From contig JAUIFH010000003.1 of assembly GCA_030429495.1 (NCBI GenBank), positions 372,001 through 436,000 of the forward strand: 64,000 nt of DNA. Reading direction: 5' to 3'. The stretch comes from Alphaproteobacteria bacterium (GTDB taxonomy: Bacteria; Pseudomonadota; Alphaproteobacteria; Rhodobacterales; Rhodobacteraceae). Within the stretch, counting starts at the first letter, position 1, and each line of letters starts with the position of its first letter. The notes beneath the pieces were generated by a model. The model was not told where the DNA came from. It was given only the letters and a program-made list of their open reading frames with translations, and made no database searches. Positions 19,029 to 28,192 of the stretch are shown here, one piece after another. A program made the translations under genes and the position numbers.

Positions 19029-19589
19029 TCAGGCCGGGAAGACCTCGCCGCCCTTGCGCGCCGAAACCTCTAGCAACCCCATCACATAGCCCGCAACGGA
19101 GCGGAAGGAGACGAGCGTGAATTCATCCGCGCCCGATTTCCAGAATGCCGCCGCGACCTGCGCCGCGCGGGTGCGGCGGATCTCGCCCTCTTCCAGCATT
19201 TCGAAATCGACCGGGCAGAGCTTCATCAGCGCTTCCGGTGCCTTGGCACCCCTGACGGTGAATACGGAACGCGCATCCGAGACATCGGCGACGAGGTGAT
19301 GATCGCCCGCGAGTGCTTTTTCCAGCGTCTCGACGGTGGCCACGGCCTCGGCATAGGGGACGAGGATCAGAAGCTCGTCCGGCGACATCCAGGCGGCCCC
19401 CTTGTCGCCATTGAGTTCGATCCGGCGCGCGGCGGGCACGGCGGTGCCGGTCGCGGCCTTCACGGCCTTCTTCATCTTCGCCGACGCAAGATCACCACGC
19501 ACGGTGATCATGCCACGCAGGCCGGCTTCGGCCACATCGACGAAACCTGAGTGAGAAACGCCACCCAAAGCGCTGACAGCCTTAGACAT
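19029..19589 (-). CDS. soxG: Sarcosine oxidase gamma subunit
   Basis: A 186-residue gamma subunit of heterotetrameric sarcosine oxidase, which with alpha, beta and delta oxidatively demethylates sarcosine to glycine using tetrahydrofolate and oxygen. Visible family segments are GMITVRGDLAS, AAWMSPDELLILVPY and the C-terminal FWKSGADEFTLVSFRS. The start at 19589 (MSKAVSALGG) overlaps the soxA end by 8 bases. It is the last gene of the soxB-soxD-soxA-soxG run. Confidence 0.92.
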   Translation of the reverse strand: MSKAVSALGGVSHSGFVDVAEAGLRGMITVRGDLASAKMKKAVKAATGTAVPAARRIELNGDKGAAWMSPDELLILVPYAEAVATVETLEKALAGDHHLVADVSDARSVFTVRGAKAPEALMKLCPVDFEMLEEGEIRRTRAAQVAAAFWKSGADEFTLVSFRSVAGYVMGLLEVSARKGGEVFPA

Positions 19590-22563
19590 TCTGCTTCTCC
19601 CCTTCCTTGTCGTAGAAGACCGGATCGACGATCCGCGCCTTGACCACCTTGCCGTGGTCGACCGGGAAGTCGATGACCTCGCCCATCCGGTCGGGCCCAT
19701 GTTTCACCAGCCCCATCGCGATACCCTTGCCGAGCGTCGGCGAATGGTAGGTGGAGGTCACGCGGCCCTGCACATTGCGCTGGCCGTTGGCGTTGTGGCC
19801 CTCGGCGACCGCATAGGCGCCATCCGGGATCACACCGCCGTCGAGCGTCTCAAGACCGACGAGCTTCCAGCGCTCGGGACTTGCCATGAAGGACCGTTCC
19901 TGCGCGCGTTTGCCGAGATAGTCGTCTTTCTTCTTCGAGATCGCCCACTGAAGGTTCAGGTCCTGCGGGATCACTGTGCCGTCGGTTTCGTCGCCGATCA
20001 TAATGAAGCCTTTCTCGGCCCGCATGATGTGCATCGCCTCTGTGCCATAGGGCATCACGCCGAATTCCTCGCCCGCCGCGATCAGCGCCTCCCAGAAGGC
20101 GCGGCCTTCGGAGGCCGGGACCGCGACTTCGAAGCTGAGTTCGCCGGAGAATGAGATCCGGTGCACCCGGGCGCGGAAGCCGCCGAGCGTGCCCTCGCGC
20201 CATTCCATGAACGGAAGTGCCTCTTTCGAAAGATCCATGCCGCCGAGTTTGTCCAGCAGTTTCCGGGCGTTGGGGCCCGCAATTGCCACCTGCGCGTACT
20301 GCTCGGTGACATTCGCGGTATAGACCTTCCAGTCCCACCATTCACATTGCAGCCAGTCTTCCATCCAGCCATGGATGCGGTCCGCGCCGCCGGTGGTGGT
20401 GTGGCAGAGCCAGGTATCCTCGGTCAGGCGCACGACGACACCGTCATCCGAGAGGAAGCCGTTTTCGTTGCACATCAGACCATAGCGGCATTTGCCCACG
20501 GGCAGGGTCGACATCATGTTCGTGTAGAGCATGTCGAGGAATCTGCCCGCATCCGGCCCCTTCACGAGGATCTTGCCCAGCGTGGAGGCATCGAGGAGGC
20601 CGACCGAGTTCCGCACCTGACGGATTTCGCGGTTGACTGCATCATGGACGCCCTCGCCCGTGCGCAGGAAGCAATAGGCGCGGCGCCAATGGCCGACCGG
20701 TTCCCAATGCGCGCCATGCGTTTCGTGCCACTCATGCATCGGCGTCTTGCGCAAGGGCTGGAAGATCTCGCCCCGTGCCTCGCCCGCGATCGCGCCCATC
20801 GAGATAGGTGTATAGGGCGGGCGGAAGGTGGTGGTGCCGGTTGCCGGAATGGCCTGGTTGAGCGAGTCCGAGAGGATCGCGAGGCCGTTGATGTTGGAAA
20901 TCTTGCCCTGATCCGTCGCCATGCCGAGCGTCGTATAACGCTTGGCATGTTCAACGCTTTCATAGCCCTCGCGCGCCGCAAGCTGCACGTCCGACACCTT
21001 CACGTCGTTCTGTGGGTCGAGCCACATCTTGAAGCGGAGCGCCGGACCCGCGCCCTGCGGCATGATCCAGACCGGCATGATCGGTTCTTCGGCCTCGGAC
21101 ACGGCGCCGGGCGCGGTTCCCCTGCCACCCACGGCCTTGTGGGCATCCTCCAGGACGTCGGCCGCCGAAAGGTGTCCATTGGCAGACCCGATGGCCGTCA
21201 CCATCGCTTCGCCGTCCGCGCCGGTGGCCGGGCGGGCGGGGTCGGGGCGGAACATGGCCTGCGCGCCGTCCCAGTTCAGCTTGCCGCCGCAATGGGACCA
21301 GAGATGAACGACAGGCGACCAGCCGCCGGACATCGCGACCGCGTCACAGGCGATGGTTTCAAGTTCGGCCCCCTCGCCCGCCTGAAGGCAGACCGAGACG
21401 CCGGTGACCCGCTTGCCGCCCTTGACCTTGGCGATGCCCTTGCCTTCCAGCACCTTGACACCGCGCGCCCGCACCGCGTCGGGCAGGTCGCCCTTGGCCT
21501 CGGGTCGCGCGTCGATCACGGCGGGAACCGCGAGCCCTGCATCAAGTAGCGCCAGCGCGGTGCGGTAGGCGTCGTCATTGTTGGTGACGATGACGGTGCG
21601 GTCGCCCGGGCTGACGGCCCAGTTGACGACGTAGTCGCGCACGGCCGAAGCCAGCATGACACCCGGAATGTCGTTGCCCGCGAAGCTCAGGGGCCGTTCG
21701 ATCGCGCCTGTCGCGGTGACGATGTGACCGGCGCGCATGCGCCACAGGCGGTGACGCGGACGGCCATCGCCCGGCGTGTGGTCAGCGATGCGCTCATACA
21801 TCAGAAGATAGCCGTGGTCGTAGAGACCCGATGCCATCGTGCGGCTTCGAAGGGTGACATTCTCCATGCCTTCAAGGGCTTGGAGTGTCTCCTTCACCCA
21901 GGCATCGGCATCCTGGCCTTCGATCTGCACACCGTCGACGACGGCGCGCCCCCCCCAGTTGGGGGTCTGTTCGATCAGCCAGACACGCTTGCCCTGTTTG
22001 CCCGCGGCCAAGGCGGCGGCCAGACCGGCGATACCGCCACCGACGATCACCAGATCGGCGAAGGCATAGGCGTATTCATAGCGGTCCTCATCCCGCGCCT
22101 CCGGCACCTTGCCGAGGCCCGCCGATTGGCGGATGAAGGGCTCGAAGACGTGTTTCCACGCGAAACGCGGGAACATGAAGGTCTTGTAGTAAAAGCCCGC
22201 CGGCAGGAAGCGATAGAACTTGTCGTTGATCGCGCCCACGTCGAATTCAAGGCTCGGCCAGTGGTTCTGGCTGGCCGTCATCGCGCCGTCGAACAGCTCG
22301 GTCGTCGTGGTGCGCTGGTTCGGTTCGAACCTTCCGCCCTCACCCAGACCCACCAGAGCGTTCGGCTCTTCGGCCCCGCTCGACATGATGCCACGCGGGC
22401 GATGGTATTTGAACGAGCGGCCAACCAGCATCTGGTCGGCGCCGAGAAGGGCCGAGGCCAGCGTATCGCCCGCATAGCCTTGCATCTTCCTGCCGTTGAA
22501 GGTGAAGGACATCGGCTGGGAACGGTCGATCAGGCGGCCGCCTTTCTGAAGACGCGTGCTCAT
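19582..22563 (-). CDS. soxA: Sarcosine oxidase alpha subunit
   Basis: A 993-residue alpha subunit. The N-terminal part has the AGDTLASALLG and VGRSFKYHRPRG stretches of the small ferredoxin-like domain, then an NAD/FAD-type domain (LVIVGGGIAGLAAALAAGKQG). The C-terminal part (about 600-993) is a GcvT-like tetrahydrofolate-binding domain with GKILVKGPDAGRFLDMLYTN. The start at 22563 overlaps the soxD stop by 4 bases. The complex makes glycine, H2O2 and methylene-THF from sarcosine. Confidence 0.95.
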   Translation of the reverse strand: MSTRLQKGGRLIDRSQPMSFTFNGRKMQGYAGDTLASALLGADQMLVGRSFKYHRPRGIMSSGAEEPNALVGLGEGGRFEPNQRTTTTELFDGAMTASQNHWPSLEFDVGAINDKFYRFLPAGFYYKTFMFPRFAWKHVFEPFIRQSAGLGKVPEARDEDRYEYAYAFADLVIVGGGIAGLAAALAAGKQGKRVWLIEQTPNWGGRAVVDGVQIEGQDADAWVKETLQALEGMENVTLRSRTMASGLYDHGYLLMYERIADHTPGDGRPRHRLWRMRAGHIVTATGAIERPLSFAGNDIPGVMLASAVRDYVVNWAVSPGDRTVIVTNNDDAYRTALALLDAGLAVPAVIDARPEAKGDLPDAVRARGVKVLEGKGIAKVKGGKRVTGVSVCLQAGEGAELETIACDAVAMSGGWSPVVHLWSHCGGKLNWDGAQAMFRPDPARPATGADGEAMVTAIGSANGHLSAADVLEDAHKAVGGRGTAPGAVSEAEEPIMPVWIMPQGAGPALRFKMWLDPQNDVKVSDVQLAAREGYESVEHAKRYTTLGMATDQGKISNINGLAILSDSLNQAIPATGTTTFRPPYTPISMGAIAGEARGEIFQPLRKTPMHEWHETHGAHWEPVGHWRRAYCFLRTGEGVHDAVNREIRQVRNSVGLLDASTLGKILVKGPDAGRFLDMLYTNMMSTLPVGKCRYGLMCNENGFLSDDGVVVRLTEDTWLCHTTTGGADRIHGWMEDWLQCEWWDWKVYTANVTEQYAQVAIAGPNARKLLDKLGGMDLSKEALPFMEWREGTLGGFRARVHRISFSGELSFEVAVPASEGRAFWEALIAAGEEFGVMPYGTEAMHIMRAEKGFIMIGDETDGTVIPQDLNLQWAISKKKDDYLGKRAQERSFMASPERWKLVGLETLDGGVIPDGAYAVAEGHNANGQRNVQGRVTSTYHSPTLGKGIAMGLVKHGPDRMGEVIDFPVDHGKVVKARIVDPVFYDKEGEKQNV

Positions 22564-22883
22564 TTGTAGCCCTCCCAACCGGCGCGTTTCGCCTTGATCT
22601 TCGCTTGCAGGTCGGCAGGCGGCTCCTTGGACTGCGCCGGATAGGTGCCGAAAACCTCAAGCGTCGCGGTGCAGCGGGCGGCGAGGAACCACTTGCCGCA
22701 GCCATAGGCATGGCGCCAGCGTTCGAAATGCACGCCCTTGGGGTTCTTGCGGCTGAACATGTAGCCGTCGAACTCTTCGTCGGTCGAGCCCGGCCCGTAG
22801 CGCTTCAGATGCGCCTCACCACCAGCCTGCAATTCGGTCTCATCGGCCTTCACGCCGCAACAGGGGCATTCAAGGATCAGCAT
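22560..22883 (-). CDS. soxD: Sarcosine oxidase delta subunit
   Basis: A 107-residue zinc-binding delta subunit. The N-terminal MLILECPCCGVKADETEL supplies zinc-ligand cysteines, and HAYGCGKWF carries a later Cys. The segment DGYMFSRKNPKG is typical. The start at 22883 is the family start; the longer frame to 22994 would run through a GC-hairpin repeat and into soxB. It overlaps soxA by 4 bases. Confidence 0.93.
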   Translation of the reverse strand: MLILECPCCGVKADETELQAGGEAHLKRYGPGSTDEEFDGYMFSRKNPKGVHFERWRHAYGCGKWFLAARCTATLEVFGTYPAQSKEPPADLQAKIKAKRAGWEGYK

Positions 22884-22906
22884 GTCGTAGTCCTTTCGGA
22901 AGCCGG

Positions 22907-22954
22907 CCGGGGGCTCTGCCCCCGGACCCCCGGGATATTTGTGCCAAATGGAAG
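22907..22954 (+). repeat. GC-hairpin intergenic repeat, copy 3
   Basis: Hairpin CCGGGGGC-tct-GCCCCCGG (22907-22925) followed by acccccgggatatttgtgcc and aaatggaag. It occupies almost the whole soxB-soxD gap, and its consensus direction is opposite to the genes. As RNA on the coding strand it would still fold, so it may affect the soxB to soxDAG transcript ratio. Confidence 0.75.
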
Positions 22955-22959
22955 GGACA

Positions 22960-24210
22960 TCAGTGCGCCACCCCGGCGGCGACGCTTTCATCAATGAACT
23001 TGCCCTCCCGGAAGCGGTACATGGAGAATTCCTCGGCCAGGGGCGACGCGCCCCGCGCCATCAGTTCCGCCATGGCCCAGCCTGACCCTGGGATCGACTT
23101 GAAGCCGCCGGTGCCCCAGCCGCAATTGACGAAGATGCCATCGACAGGCGTCTTCGAGATCAGCGGCGAACGGTCGCCGGTCATGTCGACGATCCCGCCC
23201 CACTGACGCAGGTTCTTCAGCCGCGAGATCATCGGGAACGTCTCGACCAGTGCCCGCACGGTTTCCTCGATATGGTGGAACGACCCGCGCTGGGTGTAGT
23301 TGTTGAACCCGTCGGTGCCGCCGCCGATCACCATCTCGCCCTTGTCGGACTGCGACATGTAGCCGTGGACGGTGTTGGCCATCACGACCACATCCATGCA
23401 GGGCTTGATCGGCTCGGAGACGAGCGCCTGAAGCGCGAGGCTTTCAATCGGCAGGCGGAACCCGGCCATCTCGGCCAGAACCGATGAATGACCAGCGACG
23501 ACCATGCCGAGCTTGCCGCAGTCGATGGCGCCTTTCGACGTGTCGATACCCACCACCTTTCCGCCTTCGGTCCGCACGCCCGTCACTTCGCATTGCTGGA
23601 TCACATCCATGCCCATCTGCGAACAGGCCCGCGCATAGCCCCAGGCCACGGCATCGTGCCGCGCGGTGCCGCCGCGCGCCTGATAGAGCGCGCCGAGGAT
23701 CGGATAGCGGGGGCCGTTGATATTGATGATCGGGACGAGTTCCTTGACGCGCTCGGGACTGATCCACTCGGTCGAGACGCCTTGCAGGTTGTTTGCGTGC
23801 ACCGTGCGCTTGTAGCCCCTGACCTCATGCTCGGTCTGGCCCAGCATCAGAAGGCCGCGGGGGCTGAACATGACGTTGTAGTTCAGGTCCTGGGACATCG
23901 TCTCGTAAAGCGAGCGCGCCTTTTCATAGATCGCGGCCGACGGGTCCTGAAGGTAGTTGGAGCGGATGATCGTGGTGTTGCGGCCGGTATTGCCGCCGCC
24001 CAGCCAGCCCTTCTCGATGATCGCGACATTGGTGATGCCGTAATTCTTGCCGAGGTAATAGGCCGAGGCGAGGCCATGGCCGCCTGCCCCAACGATCACA
24101 ACATCGTATTTCTTCTTCGGCGCGGGCGAGCCCCAGGCGCGTTCCCAGCCGAGATGATAGTTCATCGCCTCACGTGCGACGGCAAAAGCCGAATACCGTT
24201 TCATGGCCAT
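22960..24210 (-). CDS. soxB: Sarcosine oxidase beta subunit
   Basis: A 416-residue flavoprotein beta subunit. The dinucleotide motif is VVIVGAGGHGLASAYYL (about residues 37-53). ARGGTARHDAVAWGYA contains His185, aligning with the histidine that covalently binds FMN in characterised heterotetrameric enzymes. It oxidises sarcosine. The start at 24210 (MAMKRYSAF) has a good ribosome site (gaaagggga). It is the first gene of soxBDAG, and the divergent 203-bp gap to ccmI should hold its promoter. Confidence 0.95.
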   Translation of the reverse strand: MAMKRYSAFAVAREAMNYHLGWERAWGSPAPKKKYDVVIVGAGGHGLASAYYLGKNYGITNVAIIEKGWLGGGNTGRNTTIIRSNYLQDPSAAIYEKARSLYETMSQDLNYNVMFSPRGLLMLGQTEHEVRGYKRTVHANNLQGVSTEWISPERVKELVPIININGPRYPILGALYQARGGTARHDAVAWGYARACSQMGMDVIQQCEVTGVRTEGGKVVGIDTSKGAIDCGKLGMVVAGHSSVLAEMAGFRLPIESLALQALVSEPIKPCMDVVVMANTVHGYMSQSDKGEMVIGGGTDGFNNYTQRGSFHHIEETVRALVETFPMISRLKNLRQWGGIVDMTGDRSPLISKTPVDGIFVNCGWGTGGFKSIPGSGWAMAELMARGASPLAEEFSMYRFREGKFIDESVAAGVAH

Positions 24211-24413
24211 GACGAATCCCCTTTCGGGCAGAACTTCCACCTATCGCGGCTTGATGGATCGGCGGGCGATTTTCAACAGGCTGGCAAGCGGCCTTATTGG
24301 GAAAAATACGACATTCGCCCCCTTCTGCGACATCTGGACCGCCTGCAACACCGGCAAATGCCCTTCCGTGCCGCCGATGGAACGCTTAGATGGGACCGAA
24401 AGGCGGAGGCTTC

Positions 24414-25619
24414 ATGCTGTTCTGGATCGTATCGTTCGCCCTCGCGGCGCTCGTTGCTGCGCTTTTGCTCCGCGCGCTGGCGGCGGGCGGCGGTGACGCG
24501 GGCGGCAATGCCGATCTCGGTGTCTATCGCGACCAGCTTGCCGAGGTGGACCGCGACCTCGCAAGGGGCGTGATTGACACGGCCGAGGCCGAACGCGCGC
24601 GGGTAGAAATCTCGCGCCGCATCCTTGATGCCGACCGCACGGGCGGCGGCGCGGGCACGGTTACGGGATCGCGGATCATTCCGGTCGTGGCATTGGCGCT
24701 GGCGCTTGCGGCGTCCGTCGGCCTCTACCTCAAGATCGGCGCGCCGGGCTATCCGGACCTGCCGATCGCCGATCGGATCGCCCGGGCCGAAAGCCTGCGC
24801 GCGGACCGCCCGTCGCAGGCCGAGGCCGAGGCCGGGGCGCCCCCCGCGCCCGCGCGGGCAGAGCCAGAGGCGTCCTACCTCGCGCTGATGGAGCGGCTGC
24901 GCGCGGCGGTCGCGGAGAACCCCGGTGATGTGACCGGGCAGCGGCTGCTGGCGCGGAACGAGGCGGCGCTGGGCAATTTCGCCGACGCGGCGAAGGCACA
25001 GGCGCAGGTGGTCGCGCTTGCAGGTGGGGCCGCCACCGCGACTGACTACGCGACGCTTGCCGACAACTACATCCTTGCCACGGGGGGCTATGTCTCACCC
25101 GAGGCAGAGAGTGCGCTCACCAAGGCGCTGGAGCGCGATCCGAAGAACGGCACAGCGCGGTTCTACACCGGCCTGATGTGGGCGCAGACGGGGCGGCCGG
25201 ACCTCGCCTTCCGCTTCTGGCGCGCACTTCTGGAGGAGGGCCCGGAAGATGCGCCCTGGATCCCGCCGATCCGCGACCAGATCGACCTGCTGGCCCGCGC
25301 GGCTGGCGTCAACTACACGCCGCCCGCGACCACCAGCCTTGCCGGGCCTAGTGCCGCGGATGTCGCTGCTGCCGCCGACATGACGGCAGAGGAGCGTCAG
25401 GCGATGATCCGCACGATGGTCGAGGGGCTTTCCGACCGTCTTGCCACCGAAGGCGGCAGCGCGGAGGAATGGGCACGGCTCATCTTCGCGCTCGCCCAAC
25501 TGGGCGAGATCGACCGCGCGAAAGCGGTCTGGACCGAGGCGCAGACCCGCTTTGCCGAGCATCAGGACGATCTTGCCGCGATCCGGGCCTCGGCCGAACG
25601 CGCGGGCATCGTTGAATGA
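24414..25619 (+). CDS. ccmI: Cytochrome c maturation protein CcmI
   Basis: A 401-residue CcmI. An N-terminal membrane segment (MLFWIVSFALAALVAALLLR) is followed by the family stretch GVYRDQLAEVDRDLARGVI. After a second membrane segment (about residues 85-105) comes a periplasmic TPR domain that binds apocytochrome c and hands it to the heme ligation complex. A good ribosome site (aggcggaggc) fixes the start at 24414. The stop overlaps ruvX (ATGA). It is about 23 kb from ccmABC in this window. Confidence 0.92.
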   Translation: MLFWIVSFALAALVAALLLRALAAGGGDAGGNADLGVYRDQLAEVDRDLARGVIDTAEAERARVEISRRILDADRTGGGAGTVTGSRIIPVVALALALAASVGLYLKIGAPGYPDLPIADRIARAESLRADRPSQAEAEAGAPPAPARAEPEASYLALMERLRAAVAENPGDVTGQRLLARNEAALGNFADAAKAQAQVVALAGGAATATDYATLADNYILATGGYVSPEAESALTKALERDPKNGTARFYTGLMWAQTGRPDLAFRFWRALLEEGPEDAPWIPPIRDQIDLLARAAGVNYTPPATTSLAGPSAADVAAAADMTAEERQAMIRTMVEGLSDRLATEGGSAEEWARLIFALAQLGEIDRAKAVWTEAQTRFAEHQDDLAAIRASAERAGIVE

Positions 25620-26092
25620 TCTTCGAGGCGATCGAGACCTTTGCCGACGCCCTGCCCCGCGACCGGGCCCTGGCGGGGCTCGACCTTGGCACCAAGACCA
25701 TCGGCGTCGCGGTGTCCGACCGGCGGCTGTCGGTCGCGACGCCGCTTGAAACCATCAAGCGCACCAAGTTCACCAAGGATGCCGAGGCGCTGCTGGCGAT
25801 CTGCGCGAAGCGCGAGATCGGCGGGCTGGTGCTCGGCCTGCCCTTCAACATGGACGGGACCGAAGGCCCGCGCTGCCAATCGACCCGCGCCTTCGCCCGC
25901 AACCTCGAACGGCTGACCGACCTGCCGATCACCTTCTGGGACGAGCGCCTTTCGACCGTCGCCGCCGAACGCGCGCTGCTGGAGGCGGATACGACACGCA
26001 AGCGTCGCTCCGAGGTGATCGACCACGTCGCGGCCGGGTATATTCTTCAGGGTGCGCTCGACCGGATCGGGCATCTGAGGCGGAACCAATGA
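25616..26092 (+). CDS. ruvX: Putative pre-16S rRNA nuclease / Holliday junction resolvase RuvX (YqgF)
   Basis: A 158-residue RNase H-fold nuclease. Visible catalytic-type elements are LAGLDLGTKTIGVAVSD near the N-terminus, LVLGLPFNMDGTEGPR, WDERLSTVAAERAL and VIDHVAAGYILQ. Bacterial YqgF processes 16S rRNA 5' ends, and Holliday junction resolution has also been proposed. It overlaps ccmI by 4 bases and the following DUF1289 gene by 4 bases, so the three are co-transcribed. Confidence 0.93.
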   Translation: MIFEAIETFADALPRDRALAGLDLGTKTIGVAVSDRRLSVATPLETIKRTKFTKDAEALLAICAKREIGGLVLGLPFNMDGTEGPRCQSTRAFARNLERLTDLPITFWDERLSTVAAERALLEADTTRKRRSEVIDHVAAGYILQGALDRIGHLRRNQ

Positions 26093-26325
26093 GTGACGAG
26101 GTCTGGAAACGACCAGAGGTGGACAGCCCCTGCATCAAGGTCTGCGTCGTGCACCCGACCGAGCGGATCTGCGTGGGCTGCTACCGCTCCATCGACGAGA
26201 TCGCCGGCTGGGGCCGGATGAGCGTCGAGGAGCGGCGCGCGGTCATGGCGGAACTGCCCGCACGCGCACCGCGTCTGCGCCAGCGTCGCGGCGGGCGTTC
26301 GGCGCGGCTTGGCAAGGACGGCTGA
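26089..26325 (+). CDS. DUF1289 family protein
   Basis: A 78-residue protein with the DUF1289 cysteine pattern (DSPCIKVCVV, ICVGCYRSIDEIAGW), suggesting metal or iron-sulfur binding. The tail is basic. Function is unknown in this family. It overlaps ruvX by 4 bases and ends just before a convergent FkbM gene. Confidence 0.88.
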   Translation: MSDEVWKRPEVDSPCIKVCVVHPTERICVGCYRSIDEIAGWGRMSVEERRAVMAELPARAPRLRQRRGGRSARLGKDG

Positions 26326-26330
26326 GACGC

Positions 26331-27143
26331 TCAACCCTCGCGGATCACCTCGAATCCGTGGACCTTCTCGCTTTCGCTCTCGTTGAAGTCGCGCCGCCAG
26401 ACGGTGCGGAAGCCGGCATCTTTGAGGAAGCGGTAGAATTCGCCCTCATCGACCACGCTTTCATGCATCTCCCCGACGATCACGCCGACATCGCGGATCC
26501 GGTCGCCAAGACCGGCCAGCGCTTCAAGCTCCGCGCCCTCGACATCGAGCTTCAGAAGGTCGATCCTTGCGATCCCCTGCGCCTCCATATGACCGGCCAG
26601 CGTGACCAGCGGGACGCTTTCGGTCTTGCCGCCGCTCACGAAGCCTTCCTTGAAGGAATGCATCGCGCCGAATTCGGCGATCTGGAGGTCGATCGCGCCC
26701 TCCTCCGCCCCCAGCGCCACCTTGAAGGCGCCAGCCCCCGGAATGCCGGCAAGATTGCCCTCCAGCAGACGGAAATTCACGCCCTCCGGCTCGAACGCGT
26801 GAAGCCGCGCGCCGGGGAAAAGCGACAGGAACCAGAGCGATGCCGCGCCGATATTGGCCCCGGCATCGACGATGAAGGGCTTGGCCGGCACCGGCGAGCG
26901 CAGCGCATATTGCCGCTCGAACAGGATCTCGCCCAGCACGAAGATGTCCTGCACCCGGATCGTGACCGGATAGACGGTCTTCCCGAACCGCAGTCTGAGC
27001 GCGACCTCGTTGGAATAGCTGTCGCGGTCCGAAAGACTCCGGTAGATGCCGATCAGCGCCTTGCGCGTCGCGCCATCGGCGGCGGCCCGGGTGATGAGGT
27101 AAAGCGCCTCGCGGGCGCGGTGCAGTTTCTTTGCAAGCATCAT
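26331..27143 (-). CDS. FkbM family methyltransferase
   Basis: A 270-residue class I methyltransferase with a basic N-terminal helix. Motif I is PFIVDAGANIGAASLWFLSL, then LHAFEPEGVNFRLLEGNL, and the FkbM signature is IDLLKLDVEGAELEAL. Family members O-methylate sugars or polyketides. It starts within the stop codon of the GT2 gene (ATGATGA), so the pair is translationally linked and probably acts on a glycan. Confidence 0.88.
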   Translation of the reverse strand: MMLAKKLHRAREALYLITRAAADGATRKALIGIYRSLSDRDSYSNEVALRLRFGKTVYPVTIRVQDIFVLGEILFERQYALRSPVPAKPFIVDAGANIGAASLWFLSLFPGARLHAFEPEGVNFRLLEGNLAGIPGAGAFKVALGAEEGAIDLQIAEFGAMHSFKEGFVSGGKTESVPLVTLAGHMEAQGIARIDLLKLDVEGAELEALAGLGDRIRDVGVIVGEMHESVVDEGEFYRFLKDAGFRTVWRRDFNESESEKVHGFEVIREG

Positions 27144-28030
27144 CTCACCTTCGATAGTGCCGTGCCGGGGCCGAACCAGTAGCCGACGATCTCGCCCACG
27201 CCCCAGGATACCGCGAAGGCGACCTGATGGGGCAGCGAGCGGATCAGCTTGTCGACATGGTAGTTCTTCGCACGGATGCGGCTGACCGTGCGCAGGAAGA
27301 TCACCGGCGGCAGCGCGAAGGCCAGCGCCCCCATCTTCAGCCGGTGCGCCAGCGGTGCGCCCGCCACCCGCGCACCGGCATAGCTGCGCGAGTAAAGGAA
27401 ACGCTGCGAAATGTAGAGGCCGAAGGAATAGTGCATCTTGTGGCCGACGACGATGTCGGGGCGCATGATCAGCTCCACGCCGCCTGCGCGCATCGCGTCA
27501 TGCAGACGGTTTTCCCAGCCATGGTCGTCCAGAACGGCGTCAAACCGCTCCAGCACCGCGCGGCGGTAGATGACGTTGTTGCCCGGAAGCCAGGTCGACG
27601 GCCCGGCCGGCAGCGGCGGCAGGACCGAGGAATATTCGCACAGGAAAGCGGCCCAGTCGGTCAGAGTGTCGGTCGCGGCATTCTCGACCGCTCCGCCGAC
27701 GACGTCATGGCCCTCTTCCAGTGCATCCAGCATCCGTCGTGCCCAGTCCGGCGGCACGAGAACATGGTCCTCGATCACCGCGACGGCCGGCGCGCCGGCT
27801 CGCCGGATCGCGATCTTGCGCATTTCGGGGATCGTGGTGCCGGGGGGCACGCGGATCAGCACCGCATCAGGATAATCACGCTCCACCGTCCAGCGCTGCG
27901 CCTCGTTGGTACGGTCGACGACGATGACCTCCAGCGAGGCACCTTCCGACGCGAAGAGCGCGTCGAGGCAGCCCTTCAGGTCGGAGATGCCGTTGACGGA
28001 GGGAACAATGACGCTGAGATCGAATGCCAT
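27140..28030 (-). CDS. Family 2 glycosyltransferase
   Basis: A 296-residue GT-A fold glycosyltransferase. SVIVPSVNGISDLKGCLDAL opens the nucleotide-binding half, AVAVIEDHVLVPPDW supplies an acidic metal-binding region (ED rather than DxD), and a hydrophobic C-terminal segment suggests membrane association. It is coupled to the downstream FkbM methyltransferase, pointing to surface or secreted polysaccharide synthesis. The start could be 28030 (MAFDLSVIV) or the upstream ATG at 28042. Confidence 0.86.
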   Translation of the reverse strand: MAFDLSVIVPSVNGISDLKGCLDALFASEGASLEVIVVDRTNEAQRWTVERDYPDAVLIRVPPGTTIPEMRKIAIRRAGAPAVAVIEDHVLVPPDWARRMLDALEEGHDVVGGAVENAATDTLTDWAAFLCEYSSVLPPLPAGPSTWLPGNNVIYRRAVLERFDAVLDDHGWENRLHDAMRAGGVELIMRPDIVVGHKMHYSFGLYISQRFLYSRSYAGARVAGAPLAHRLKMGALAFALPPVIFLRTVSRIRAKNYHVDKLIRSLPHQVAFAVSWGVGEIVGYWFGPGTALSKVR

Positions 28031-28192
28031 GCGCTGAACCAATGAACCAAATCCGGGGCGTTACCACCCTGCCCGCGAACTGCGTAGCAGCCCTGCCGCG
28101 CCGCGGCAACGCTGTCGGCATCCCGGGTATGGGGCTGTCGCCGGATCGGCGACCGCCCGGGCCCTGCAGGCAAACTGTTCGCGGATCGCGCC

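Noticed and set aside
20161-21549. Plus-strand open frame (462 codons) opposite soxA
   Set aside because: Antisense shadow of a clearly coding, family-typical soxA; no start context or motif.
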